A stretch of 64,000 nucleotides of DNA from Massilibacteroides vaginae (GTDB lineage Bacteria; Bacteroidota; Bacteroidia; Bacteroidales; Tannerellaceae), in the NCBI RefSeq assembly GCF_900178525.1, contig NZ_FXDJ01000009.1, forward strand, positions 456,263 through 520,262. The letters are read 5' to 3'. Numbering within the stretch: the stretch's first letter is position 1; each line of letters starts with the position of its first letter. The position numbers and the translations under genes were made by a program. Shown piece after piece: positions 26,915 through 35,487 of the stretch. Under the pieces are notes generated by a model. The model was not told the origin of the DNA. It did not search any database and saw only the letters and a program-made list of their open reading frames with translations.

Positions 26915-28564
26915 ATGTTGGAAAAATATATTGATCAAACATCTTTCACCTCACAGAAAGATTTTATCGAAAATTTTAAGGTAAACGTACCCGACAATTT
27001 TAATTTCGGATATGATGTAGTGGATGCCTGGGCTATGGCAGAACCGGAGAAAAAAGCATTATGCTGGACAAATGATAAAGGAGATCATATTGATTTCTCG
27101 TTTGCCGATATCAAACGTTATTCGGATCAAACAGCCTCCTATTTCCAATCGCTCGGAATTGGTCGTGGAGATATGGTGATGCTTATACTAAAAAGACGAT
27201 ACGAATTCTGGTTCTCGATCATTGCCTTACACAAAATAGGGGCTGTAGTTATTCCGGCAACACACCTGTTAACGAAGAAAGATATTATCTATCGCAATAA
27301 AGCGGCTGATATTAAAATGATTGTTTGTGCCGGCGAAGAGGATATTTGTAATCATGTTAAAGAAGCAATACCGGAATCGCCATCTCTGAAAACAATTGTT
27401 TCGGTTGGTCCGGAAGTGCCTGAAGGTTTTTTGGATTTTCACAAAGGTATTCGTGAGGCTAAGGAATTTATCCGTCCGGCAAAAAACAGTAATGACGATA
27501 TTTCATTAATGTATTTTACATCGGGCACAACAGGTTACCCGAAGATGGTAGCCCATGATTTCACCTATCCTTTAGGACATATCGTTACCGCAAGTTTCTG
27601 GCACAACCTGAAAGAAGACAGTCTCCACTTAACAATAGCGGATACGGGTTGGGGAAAGGCCGTATGGGGAAAACTATACGGACAGTGGATTGCCGGAGCT
27701 ACGGTTTTTGTTTATGATCATGAAAAGTTCACCCCTTCAACCATGTTGGAGATGATACAGCAATACAGTATCACCTCGTTATGCGCTCCTCCTACCATCT
27801 TCCGTTTCTTAATTCGCGAAGACCTGACTCAATACGACCTTTCTTCTTTAAAATATTGTACTATTGCCGGAGAAGCTCTTAACCCGGCTGTATTCAATAC
27901 CTTTTTGGAGCTTACCGGAATTAAATTGATGGAAGGATTCGGACAAACAGAAACAACGCTTACGATAGCGACTTTCCCGTGGATGGAGCCCAAACCGGGT
28001 TCAATGGGTGTACCCAATCCGCAATATGATATGGATCTTATTCTTCCGGATGGTTCATCTGCTGAAGATGGCGAACAGGGCGAAATCGTAATCCGCACAG
28101 AAAAAAACAAGCCTATTGGATTGTTCAAAGAATACTACCGCGACCCACAGCTGACGCATCATGTATGGCACGACGATGTTTACCATACCGGCGATGTAGC
28201 GTGGAGAGATGAAGACGGATACTATTGGTTTGTAGGACGTGTAGATGATGTAATTAAAAGTTCCGGATACAGAATCGGGCCGTTTGAGGTAGAGAGCGCG
28301 TTGATGCTTCATAAGGCAGTTGTTGAATGTGCCATTACCGGTGTTCCGGATGAAATTCGCGGACAGGTTGTTAAGGCTACGATTGTTCTTTCTAAGGAAT
28401 ACAAAGACAAAGCAGGGGATGATCTGGTCAAAGAATTACAAGATCACGTAAAACAAGTGACCGCTCCTTACAAATATCCACGCATTATCGCGTTTGTAGA
28501 CGAACTCCCTAAAACCATCAGCGGTAAAATCCGCAGAGTAGAAATTCGGGACAAAGACAAATAA
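26915..28564 (+). CDS. AMP-dependent acyl-CoA synthetase (ANL family)
   Basis: The 549-residue enzyme activates a carboxylic acid with ATP and CoA via an acyl-adenylate. The phosphate-binding motif [15 protein letters not shown], the GEALNPAVF and GFGQTETT core motifs, [34 protein letters not shown] hinge region and the C-terminal catalytic Lys in [10 protein letters not shown] are all intact. Sequence style fits medium-chain or acetyl-like synthetases; the acid cannot be told. It is sandwiched between the XRE-cupin regulator and proB with a 6-base gap to proB, so it is in the same operon, although the link with proline synthesis is not obvious. Confidence 0.92.
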   Translation: MLEKYIDQTSFTSQKDFIENFKVNVPDNFNFGYDVVDAWAMAEPEKKALCWTNDKGDHIDFSFADIKRYSDQTASYFQSLGIGRGDMVMLILKRRYEFWFSIIALHKIGAVVIPATHLLTKKDIIYRNKAADIKMIVCAGEEDICNHVKEAIPESPSLKTIVSVGPEVPEGFLDFHKGIREAKEFIRPAKNSNDDISLMYFTSGTTGYPKMVAHDFTYPLGHIVTASFWHNLKEDSLHLTIADTGWGKAVWGKLYGQWIAGATVFVYDHEKFTPSTMLEMIQQYSITSLCAPPTIFRFLIREDLTQYDLSSLKYCTIAGEALNPAVFNTFLELTGIKLMEGFGQTETTLTIATFPWMEPKPGSMGVPNPQYDMDLILPDGSSAEDGEQGEIVIRTEKNKPIGLFKEYYRDPQLTHHVWHDDVYHTGDVAWRDEDGYYWFVGRVDDVIKSSGYRIGPFEVESALMLHKAVVECAITGVPDEIRGQVVKATIVLSKEYKDKAGDDLVKELQDHVKQVTAPYKYPRIIAFVDELPKTISGKIRRVEIRDKDK

Positions 28565-28570
28565 AAAGCA

Positions 28571-29653
28571 ATGTATCGATATAAAAGAATTGCCGTAAAA
28601 ATCGGAAGTAACGTACTGGCCAGAAAAGACGGTACGTTAGACGTAACTCGTATGTCCGCATTAGTCGATCAGGTTGCCGAGTTGCATAAAAAAGGGATCG
28701 AAATAGTTTTAATCTCCTCAGGAGCTGTTGCTTCAGGCAGAAGCGAGTTAAACGTAAGTAAAAAGTTAGACGCCCTTTCTGCTCGTCAACTTTACTCTGC
28801 CGTAGGACAGGCTAAACTGATCAATCGGTATTATGAATTATTTCGTGAACATCGATTGGTATGCGGACAGGTGCTCACTACGAAAGAAAATTTCGGCAGC
28901 CGCACGCATTACCTGAATCAGAAGCATTGCATGGAAGTTATGCTCGATAATAAAGTGATCCCTATTGTTAATGAAAACGATACAATATCGGTAACCGAAC
29001 TTATGTTTACCGATAACGATGAACTTTCAGGCCTTATCGCCGCGATGATGGGAATGGACGCGCTGATTATATTAAGTAATATAAACGGTATTTACAATGG
29101 CGATCCTTCAAACCCGGCCTCGTCTGTGATTGCGGAGATAAACGGTTCGCAAGAAGACTTATCGGATTTTATTCAAACCGAAAAGTCATCATTCGGTCGC
29201 GGCGGAATGCTCACCAAATGCACAATAGCCCGTAAAGTGGCCGAAGAAGGTATCTCGGTTATTATCGCAAACGGCAAGAAGGATAATATTTTGTGCGATT
29301 TATTAAAGAAGGAGAGCAATACTATCTGCACACACTTTATTCCGTCGGCCAAACCGGTTAGCAGTGTAAAAAAATGGATTGCCCATTCGGAAGGATTTGC
29401 CAAAGGTGAAATACACATTAATGAAGGCGCGGAGAAAGCCCTTTTAAGTCCGAAAGCAACCAGTGTATTGCTGGTTGGAGTAACCAGAATACAAGGCGAA
29501 TTCGAAAAAGACGATATCGTTAAACTGTTTAATGAAGAAGGAAAACAGTTGGGCGTTGGCTGCGCGGCATACGACAGCCGGGAAGCCGTTAAGTTAATTG
29601 GCGTAAAGGATATAAAGCCTTTGATCCATTATGACTATCTTTATCTGGATTAA
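28571..29653 (+). CDS. proB: Glutamate 5-kinase
   Basis: The 360-residue kinase phosphorylates glutamate to glutamyl-5-phosphate, the committed step of proline synthesis. The amino-acid kinase fold shows [51 protein letters not shown] and [12 protein letters not shown]. The C-terminal PUA domain (about residues 275-360) is present, so this is the long, feedback-inhibitable type. It is 11 bases from proA and follows the acyl-CoA synthetase gene by 6 bases. The annotation is secure from motif order and length. Confidence 0.96.
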   Translation: MYRYKRIAVKIGSNVLARKDGTLDVTRMSALVDQVAELHKKGIEIVLISSGAVASGRSELNVSKKLDALSARQLYSAVGQAKLINRYYELFREHRLVCGQVLTTKENFGSRTHYLNQKHCMEVMLDNKVIPIVNENDTISVTELMFTDNDELSGLIAAMMGMDALIILSNINGIYNGDPSNPASSVIAEINGSQEDLSDFIQTEKSSFGRGGMLTKCTIARKVAEEGISVIIANGKKDNILCDLLKKESNTICTHFIPSAKPVSSVKKWIAHSEGFAKGEIHINEGAEKALLSPKATSVLLVGVTRIQGEFEKDDIVKLFNEEGKQLGVGCAAYDSREAVKLIGVKDIKPLIHYDYLYLD

Positions 29654-29664
29654 TAGATTTAGTT

Positions 29665-30915
29665 ATGCAAACAATCGGACTGTTACAAAATGCGTCTGAG
29701 GCAAAATACGCGCTGAACAGACTTACAGACAATGAGATAAATGACATTCTACGCTCCGTTGCCACCGCTCTGGAAGCTAATCAGGACTTCATATTAGCAG
29801 CAAATCAACAGGATTTGCAACGGATGGAGCAAGCTGATCCGAAATACGACCGCCTGAAACTTACGGCAGAACGGATTAAGAGTATAGCCGGAGATATGCG
29901 CAATGTTACCACCCTACCCTCTCCTCTTCATAAGATACAGAAAGAGATAGTGCGTCCTAACGGGATGAGTATACGCAAAATCTCCGTTCCGTTCGGTGTG
30001 ATCGGTGTAATCTACGAAGCTCGCCCGAATGTTACATGCGATGTATTTTCGCTTTGCCTGAAAAGCGGAAATGTATGCGTACTTAAGGGCGGATCGGATG
30101 CTGAGTATTCGAACAAAGCATTGGTTGAAATCATTCATAAAGCAGTAGAACAACATGGGCTCCGGAAAGAAGTCTGTACGTTGCTTTCCGCGGAAAGAGA
30201 AGCTACAGACGTTCTTTTAAAAGCAACAAACTATGTCGATCTTATCATACCTCGTGGAAGCGCGGGATTAATCCACTTCGTCAGAGAAAATTCTCTCGTT
30301 CCTATTATTGAAACGGGAGCCGGCATTTGTCATACCTATTTCGACAAAGACGGCGATAAAGACAAAGGGCAAGCCATTATTACGAATGCTAAAACAAGAC
30401 GTGTAAGTGTATGCAATGCGTTAGACTGTTTGATCGTTCATGCCGATCGTTTATCCGATCTGCCTTTCCTGTGTGCCAAACTAAAGGATAGTGCGGTCAT
30501 TATTTATGCGGATAAAGACTCCTACGCTGCATTAAAAGGGAACTATCCGGACAAACTGCTTAAAGAAGCAACGGAAGAAAGTTTCGGAACGGAATTTTTA
30601 GATTACAAAATGAGCATACGCACTGTTCCGTCAATCAACGAGGCACTCAAACAGATCAGTCGCTACAGTTCGAAACACAGCGAATGCATTGTAAGCGAAT
30701 CCCGCGAAGCGATACTTCTGTTCGAACGTATGGTAGATGCCGCCTGTGTTTATGCCAACGTGTCTACCGCATTTACGGATGGGGCTCAGTTCGGATTCGG
30801 CGCGGAAATTGGAATCAGCACCCAAAAAGCGCACGCGCGAGGCCCGATGGCTTTAGAAGAAATTACAACATACAAATATATTATCGAAGGAAACGGGCAA
30901 ATACGCCAGCAATAA
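29665..30915 (+). CDS. proA: Glutamate-5-semialdehyde dehydrogenase (gamma-glutamyl phosphate reductase)
   Basis: The 416-residue NADPH enzyme reduces glutamyl-5-phosphate to glutamate semialdehyde, which cyclises to P5C. The family segments [43 protein letters not shown] and the nucleophile-containing [11 protein letters not shown] (Cys in NAxxC) are clear. The C-terminus [22 protein letters not shown] is typical. It is coupled to proB upstream and is followed after 11 bases by the succinylornithine carbamoyltransferase gene. The final step enzyme, ProC, is not in this window. Confidence 0.96.
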   Translation: MQTIGLLQNASEAKYALNRLTDNEINDILRSVATALEANQDFILAANQQDLQRMEQADPKYDRLKLTAERIKSIAGDMRNVTTLPSPLHKIQKEIVRPNGMSIRKISVPFGVIGVIYEARPNVTCDVFSLCLKSGNVCVLKGGSDAEYSNKALVEIIHKAVEQHGLRKEVCTLLSAEREATDVLLKATNYVDLIIPRGSAGLIHFVRENSLVPIIETGAGICHTYFDKDGDKDKGQAIITNAKTRRVSVCNALDCLIVHADRLSDLPFLCAKLKDSAVIIYADKDSYAALKGNYPDKLLKEATEESFGTEFLDYKMSIRTVPSINEALKQISRYSSKHSECIVSESREAILLFERMVDAACVYANVSTAFTDGAQFGFGAEIGISTQKAHARGPMALEEITTYKYIIEGNGQIRQQ

Positions 30916-30926
30916 AAGTAAAAAAT

Positions 30927-31880
30927 ATGAGGAATTTCACATGCGTCCATGATTTGGGCGATTTAAACAAAGCAGTAAAAGAAGCGTTTGAAATAAAAAA
31001 AGACAGATTCAAACATGTGGAACTGGGAAGAAACAAAACCTTGTTGATGATTTTCTTCAACTCCAGCCTCCGTACTCGTCTTAGCACACAAAAGGCAGCC
31101 ATGAATCTGGGAATGAACACAATCGTTTTAGATATTAATCAGGGTGCCTGGAAACTGGAAACAGAACGGGGCGTTATTATGGATGGCGATAAACCGGAAC
31201 ACCTGTTGGAAGCTATACCCGTTATGGGTTGCTATTGCGATATAATTGGTGTGCGTTCTTTCGCTAAATTCGAAAACAAGGAAGAAGATTATACCGAAAT
31301 GGTTATCAACCAGTTTATCAAATATTCCGGCAGACCGGTGTTCAGCATGGAAGCCGCTACAAGGCATCCGCTGCAAAGTTTTGCCGATTTAATTACCATA
31401 GAGGAGTATAAAAAGACAGCTCGCCCGAAAGTAGTGCTGACTTGGGCTCCTCACCCACGCGCACTGCCCCAGGCAGTTCCAAACAGCTTCGCGGAATGGA
31501 TGAACGAAACAGATTATGATTTCGTGATCACTCATCCGAAAGGCTATGAACTGGCTCCCGAATTTTCCGGTAAAGCGAAGATCGAATATGATCAGGCTAA
31601 AGCATTTGAAGGTGCCGATTTTATTTATGCTAAAAACTGGGCGGCTTATGCCGATCCGAACTATGGACAAATACTTAGCACAGATCGCGCATGGACAGTA
31701 GATGAAGCCAAAATGAAGCTTACCAATAACGCTTATTTCATGCACTGCCTACCGGTTCGGCGGAATATGATTGTGACCGACGACGTGATCGAGAGTCCGC
31801 AAAGCATCGTTATTCAGGAAGCAGCAAATCGCGAAATCTCGGCACAAGTTGTGCTTAAACGGATTTTAGAAGGTCTGTAA
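30927..31880 (+). CDS. argF': N-succinylornithine carbamoyltransferase (Bacteroidetes type)
   Basis: The 317-residue enzyme transfers a carbamoyl group onto an acylated ornithine in arginine synthesis. The carbamoyl-phosphate motif appears as FNSSLRTRLSTQ, distinct from STRTR of normal ornithine transcarbamylase. The substrate-side loop LETERGVIMDGDKPEHL and the C-terminal YFMHCLPVRRNMIVTDDVIESP match what I know of the Bacteroides fragilis enzyme, shown structurally to use N-succinyl-L-ornithine. The start at 30927 is chosen: the open frame extends upstream to 30684 but that part lies inside proA and is not homologous. It completes a proline and arginine biosynthetic cluster starting from glutamate. 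Confidence 0.93.
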   Translation: MRNFTCVHDLGDLNKAVKEAFEIKKDRFKHVELGRNKTLLMIFFNSSLRTRLSTQKAAMNLGMNTIVLDINQGAWKLETERGVIMDGDKPEHLLEAIPVMGCYCDIIGVRSFAKFENKEEDYTEMVINQFIKYSGRPVFSMEAATRHPLQSFADLITIEEYKKTARPKVVLTWAPHPRALPQAVPNSFAEWMNETDYDFVITHPKGYELAPEFSGKAKIEYDQAKAFEGADFIYAKNWAAYADPNYGQILSTDRAWTVDEAKMKLTNNAYFMHCLPVRRNMIVTDDVIESPQSIVIQEAANREISAQVVLKRILEGL

Positions 31881-31888
31881 AATAACAT

Positions 31889-31914
31889 CGGGGCGGATCA
31901 ACGTATCTGCCCCG
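31889..31914. terminator. Possible hairpin terminator between convergent genes
   Basis: CGGGGCGGAT at 31889-31898 pairs with ATCTGCCCCG at 31905-31914 with one wobble, between the convergent carbamoyltransferase and desaturase genes. No strong U-run follows on either strand. Confidence 0.5.
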
Positions 31915-31929
31915 ACACAAAACATCGAA

Positions 31930-32928
31930 TTATAACCGCGTAGCCGGTTGCAACCACTTATACTGATACGAAACTTCGGGAACCACCATTCGTTCGGCCA
32001 CCTTACTCATTCGAGCCGGCAACTTCATCAAATAATCACGCGCTTTCTCGGCCTTGTCGGTCAGTCCCGTTAGCTTATCGATATGCCACTTATTGATCAG
32101 TTTCTGCATAATATCCACATAATCCGTAGCCGTATACACCCCCAATCGTTGCGCAGAGTTAGAGAAATGCTCGAACAATGAGCCGCTACTCTCACCCGAT
32201 TCTCGCAGGAAGTGCGCAGGCATAATAATCTTCTGCCGCATCATATAGTCAAACGCCAGCAGCATCTCGCTCGGATCTACTTCAAAAATTCGTTTCACAA
32301 ATTGCGCGTATGCCTGGTGATGACGCATCTCGTCCGAAGCAATCTTCTTACACATGGCAGACAGTTTCGTATCGCCAAACTTCTTTGCCAGATCCGAAAC
32401 ACGTAAATGAGAAAGATAGGTTGCCAGCTCCTGAAATGAAGTATAAACGAAGTTTTTATACGGGTCGCGACCTGTTCCGATATCGAAACCGTCGTTTATC
32501 AAATGATGGGCCGTTTGTTCTACTTCGCGCATATTGATTCTGCCCGACAGGTAAAGGTATTTATTCAGTATATCTCCATGACGATTCTCCTCGCCCGTCC
32601 ATTGGCGCACCCATTTGCCCCAGCCATTTCGTTCCTCACTATCTTCCGTTTGCACCCCTTCCACCTGTAGCAGCCAGGATTCATAGGTAGGCAGTGCCTC
32701 TTCGGTGATTGTATCTCCCACCAGCACGGCAAGAAAATCATCAGGCAGGTCTTTCGCCAGTTCGCGCAGTTCCGTCACATCATCAAAAAACGACTCGCTT
32801 TGCGAATCAGGCAGGAAATCAGACGGTTGCCATATCTTTTCAACCGGAATCAAAAATTGTTTGATATATTCATTAACGTTAGTTTCCAAGAAGCGCATTA
32901 CTTCCAGTCGGATGTTATGTATTGACAT
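31930..32928 (-). CDS. Acyl-ACP desaturase (type 2 fatty acid desaturase, diiron)
   Basis: The 332-residue protein belongs to the soluble acyl-acyl-carrier-protein desaturases (PF03405), ferritin-like four-helix enzymes that insert a double bond using O2 and a diiron site. Iron ligands appear as EENRHGD (near residue 115) and DEMRHHQ (near residue 200), the two ExxH motifs. An O2-dependent desaturase in a presumed anaerobe suggests tolerance of microaerobic conditions, or a different reaction; homologues occur in several Bacteroidetes. It is a stand-alone gene, with a 21-bp repeat array and a second gene (DUF3467) upstream. Confidence 0.87.
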   Translation of the reverse strand: MSIHNIRLEVMRFLETNVNEYIKQFLIPVEKIWQPSDFLPDSQSESFFDDVTELRELAKDLPDDFLAVLVGDTITEEALPTYESWLLQVEGVQTEDSEERNGWGKWVRQWTGEENRHGDILNKYLYLSGRINMREVEQTAHHLINDGFDIGTGRDPYKNFVYTSFQELATYLSHLRVSDLAKKFGDTKLSAMCKKIASDEMRHHQAYAQFVKRIFEVDPSEMLLAFDYMMRQKIIMPAHFLRESGESSGSLFEHFSNSAQRLGVYTATDYVDIMQKLINKWHIDKLTGLTDKAEKARDYLMKLPARMSKVAERMVVPEVSYQYKWLQPATRL

Positions 32929-33084
32929 GTATTAAAATAATATTAAGCCGATCGGCAAATTGTTTATTCAGTTATAACAAGCAGAAAGGACGAATAGTTA
33001 CGAAGAGGCTAAAAGTAATCCGGAAATCCGCAGAAACCGGCTTAAATTATTCCCCCAAAAAAGAGATAGTAATGTCTTTAAAAA

Positions 33085-33140
33085 GATAAAGGTTATTTTT
33101 CCAAACATAAAGGATATTTTTCGAAAAATAACCTTTATGT
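33085..33140. repeat. 21-bp-period intergenic repeat, array C (two direct, one inverted unit)
   Basis: AAAGG cores begin at 33088 and 33109 (21 apart). The second is followed by a reversed copy (CCTTT at 33132-33136), so 33107-33138 reads as a near-perfect palindrome CATAAAGG-ATATTTTTCG-AAAAATAA-CCTTTATG. It lies between the desaturase and DUF3467 genes. Confidence 0.8.
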
Positions 33141-33187
33141 TTTTTTGATCTATATATTGCTGATTATCTGCAATATACAAAAGCACA

Positions 33188-33231
33188 AAAAAAAGCCCGG
33201 CAAAACGTGTTTATTTCACGCTTTGCCGGGC
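33188..33231 (-). terminator. Strong intrinsic terminator of the DUF3467 gene
   Basis: GCCCGGCAAAACGTG at 33195-33209 pairs with CACGCTTTGCCGGGC at 33217-33231 (one mismatch); on the minus strand a run of eight T follows. It ends the DUF3467 transcript. Confidence 0.92.
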
Positions 33232-33256
33232 ATCGTTTTAGGCTTTCAGGAGGAGA

Positions 33257-33568
33257 TCAGGCTTCTCCCGGTTTACCTCCAATGGGAGGAATTACATCTT
33301 CAAATCTTACTGTTTTACCTGCATTACTTTGGTTTTCGAACTTCTCAATATTTTCTTGCAAAGCAAACAACAAGCGTTTCGCGTTATCCGGTGTAAGAAT
33401 AATCCGGCTCTGAACCTTTGCCTTCGGCGTTCCGGGCATCAGACGAATAAAATCAATAATAAACTCCGAACTTGAGTGCGCGATTATCGCCAAATTTGAA
33501 TATATACCTTGAGCTATCTCGTCTGTTAACTCAACCTGTATTTCGTTTCCTTGATTCTTGTTTTCCAT
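33257..33568 (-). CDS. DUF3467 domain protein
   Basis: The 103-residue protein is a DUF3467 member (EIQVELTDEIAQGIYSNLAIIAHSSSEFIIDFI, then RIILTPDNAKRLLFALQENI). The family is widespread, small and cytoplasmic, with no established function. In other Bacteroidetes I recall this gene directly after rpoC on the same strand. Here the same orientation is kept, but a complete IS1182-family element now separates it from rpoC. It has its own well-formed promoter at 33601-33632 (TTTG, 20 bases, TATTTTTG) and a strong terminator, so it can be expressed independently. Confidence 0.88.
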   Translation of the reverse strand: MENKNQGNEIQVELTDEIAQGIYSNLAIIAHSSSEFIIDFIRLMPGTPKAKVQSRIILTPDNAKRLLFALQENIEKFENQSNAGKTVRFEDVIPPIGGKPGEA

Positions 33569-33600
33569 AATCTTAGTTTTTAAAACAATTATTAATTAAA

Positions 33601-33632
33601 CAAAAATAGACGTTCTGTTTCTATTATACAAA
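33601..33632 (-). promoter_or_regulatory. Promoter of the DUF3467 gene
   Basis: On the minus strand TTTG (33632-33629) is followed after 20 bases by TATTTTTG (33608-33601), close to the ideal Bacteroidetes sigma-ABfr promoter. It lies between the IS left end and the gene. Confidence 0.7.
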
Positions 33633-33690
33633 CAAGACACAAGAATATCCGCACGCTATTTTTGATAGGGGTAAGTATTAAAAAAAAAGA

Positions 33691-33716
33691 GGGTGTCCAA
33701 AAAGTTTTGGACATCC
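33691..33716. terminator. Hairpin at the IS left end
   Basis: GGGTGTCCAAAA at 33691-33702 pairs with TTTTGGACATCC at 33705-33716 and is followed by T7 on the plus strand. It would stop transcription entering the transposase gene from outside. Confidence 0.7.
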
Positions 33717-33776
33717 TTTTTTTATTGCTCTTTTTTTATTATATTTAAGTCATAAAACAAAGACAATCATTGCTTT

Positions 33777-35426
33777 ATGGCCAAAATATCATGGAAACCC
33801 TACAATCAGGGGCAAGGTGTTCTTTTTCCGGTAAGTATAGACAGTAAGATACCTGAAGATCACCCCGTTCGTTTAGTCAATCATATTGTTGACGAGCTTG
33901 ACTTATCCGACATTGATTTTGGATATAAAGGAGGAGGCAATAGTAGTTACCACCCCCGGATGTTGCTAAAGATTCTTTTTTACGCCTATCTGAACAATGT
34001 CTATTCCTGTCGAAAAATAGCCGCTCAATTAGAACAAAACATTTATTACATCTGGCTCTCTGGCGATCAACAGCCTAATTTCAGGACAATAAACAACTTC
34101 CGTTCGCTTCGTCTAAAGCAGAGTATCCATAAGCTATTTGTTCAGATCGTCTTCATTCTGGTAGATATGGGCTACATCAGTTTGAAAGAACTCTATGTAG
34201 ATGGCACTAAGTTGGAGAGCCGTGCTAACCGATACACTTTTGTATGGCGCAAAAGCGTTGAAAGAAATAAGGCTAAGCTGGAATCTAAAATACATGGTAT
34301 TCTCTCTCAGATAGAAGACGGTATTACTCAAGACAATGCTCCCGATGATGAGCCTCCTACCCCCATCAACAGTCGGGAATTGAAAGAAAGGATACAGCAG
34401 ATAAACCGGGAGAACCGTAGTAAAGAAGAACTTAAACAAATCAAAACGCTGGAAGATAAACATTTGCCAAAACTTCAGGAGTACGAAGAAAAGTTGGATA
34501 CTCTGGGGGAGCGTAATAGCTTTGGCAAAACCGATACGGATTCAACTTTTATGCGCATGAAAGAGGACCATATGAGAAACGGACAGTTAAAGCCCGCGTA
34601 TAATCTTCAAATAGGTACAGAAAACCAATTTATAACACACTATGATCTCTTTCCTAATCCAACAGACACATTGACTCTTATCCCTTTTATGAATGGATTT
34701 GAAAGCAACTACAAGATACGTCCTGAACAGCTTTGTGCCGACTCGGGTTATGGAAGTGAAGAGAATTATACTTACCTGGAAAAGAAAGAAATCGAGGCTT
34801 ATGTAAAATACAATTATTTTCACAAAGAAGAGAAACGTTCCTTTAAAAACAATGCATTTCTACAGGACAACCTCTATTACAATAAGGAGAAAGACTATTT
34901 CATCTGTCCGATGGGGCAACAAATGAAAAAGATTTATACGACAAATCGTAAAACTCAAAGTGGCTTTGTTTCAGAGATAAGTGTTTACAAAGCCAGCCGT
35001 TGTCAAGGTTGTCCGCTCAGGAGTTTATGCCATAAGTCAGAAAACGACAGACAAATACAGGTTAATCATAAGCTAAGGGAGTATAAACGGAAAGCCCGTG
35101 AAAGGCTTACCTCGGAAGAAGGTCTACGAATGCGAAAGCGACGCCCCATAGAACCCGAAGCTGTTTTCGGTCAAATCAAATACAATAAAGCTTACAATCG
35201 GTTCCGCCATCAATCAAAAGAGAAAGTGGCAATGGATTTTGCTGTCTTTGCTATAGCCTTTAACCTGCTCAAACTATATCGAAAGCAGAAAAAGGCAGTT
35301 TTTGCTCAAAAAAGAACGGTAAAAAACAAGAATGTAGAACTTTTTAGAGTCTATCAACACCACGAAGAGAGAAAAACTCAGATTATAAATCTGACAAAGC
35401 TAAATCAACAAAAGAACGCAGCATAA
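33777..35426 (+). CDS. IS1182 family transposase
   Basis: The 549-residue DDE transposase is full length. The N-terminal domain starts MAKISWKPYNQGQGVLFP and has the YSCRKIAAQLEQN region. Catalytic residues are likely Asp142 (LYVDGTKLES), Asp322 (LCADSGYGSEENYTYL) and Glu461 (IEPEAVFGQIKYNKAYNRFRHQ). A Cys-rich segment CQGCPLRSLCHK lies in between. The frame is uninterrupted, so the element could be active. Its hairpin-forming ends shield it from outside transcription. This is the only transposase gene in the window. Confidence 0.94.
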   Translation: MAKISWKPYNQGQGVLFPVSIDSKIPEDHPVRLVNHIVDELDLSDIDFGYKGGGNSSYHPRMLLKILFYAYLNNVYSCRKIAAQLEQNIYYIWLSGDQQPNFRTINNFRSLRLKQSIHKLFVQIVFILVDMGYISLKELYVDGTKLESRANRYTFVWRKSVERNKAKLESKIHGILSQIEDGITQDNAPDDEPPTPINSRELKERIQQINRENRSKEELKQIKTLEDKHLPKLQEYEEKLDTLGERNSFGKTDTDSTFMRMKEDHMRNGQLKPAYNLQIGTENQFITHYDLFPNPTDTLTLIPFMNGFESNYKIRPEQLCADSGYGSEENYTYLEKKEIEAYVKYNYFHKEEKRSFKNNAFLQDNLYYNKEKDYFICPMGQQMKKIYTTNRKTQSGFVSEISVYKASRCQGCPLRSLCHKSENDRQIQVNHKLREYKRKARERLTSEEGLRMRKRRPIEPEAVFGQIKYNKAYNRFRHQSKEKVAMDFAVFAIAFNLLKLYRKQKKAVFAQKRTVKNKNVELFRVYQHHEERKTQIINLTKLNQQKNAA

Positions 35427-35436
35427 AAAGATAAAA

Positions 35437-35465
35437 GAGAGTGCCCTTGTGGGACACCCTCTTTT
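35437..35465. terminator. Hairpin at the IS right end, serves rpoC as well
   Basis: GAGAGTGCCC at 35437-35446 pairs with GGGACACCCTC at 35451-35461 with mismatches; T5 follows on the plus strand and T4 on the minus strand. It can terminate both the transposase mRNA and transcripts leaving rpoC. Confidence 0.65.
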
Positions 35466-35487
35466 TCTTATTTAGTTTTCTACCTTA

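Larger units (their letters stand above)
33684..35466 (+). mobile_element. IS1182-family insertion sequence, complete
   Basis: The element is bounded by inverted repeats with the shared core AAAAAGAGGGTGTCC: left end at about 33684-33698 and right end at about 35452-35466 in reverse. It holds one intact transposase gene. Each end also folds into its own hairpin. I could not identify a target-site duplication, so the exact ends may be off by a few bases. It lies 22-27 bases downstream of the rpoC stop codon. Confidence 0.87.

Noticed and set aside
30684-30926. 81-codon N-terminal extension of the carbamoyltransferase
   Set aside because: It lies inside proA in another frame and has no resemblance to the family, whose start is MRNFTCVHDLGD.
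33671-35475. Target-site duplication of the IS
   Set aside because: Flanks TAAGTATTA and CTTATTTAG show no matching direct repeat; I cannot support one.
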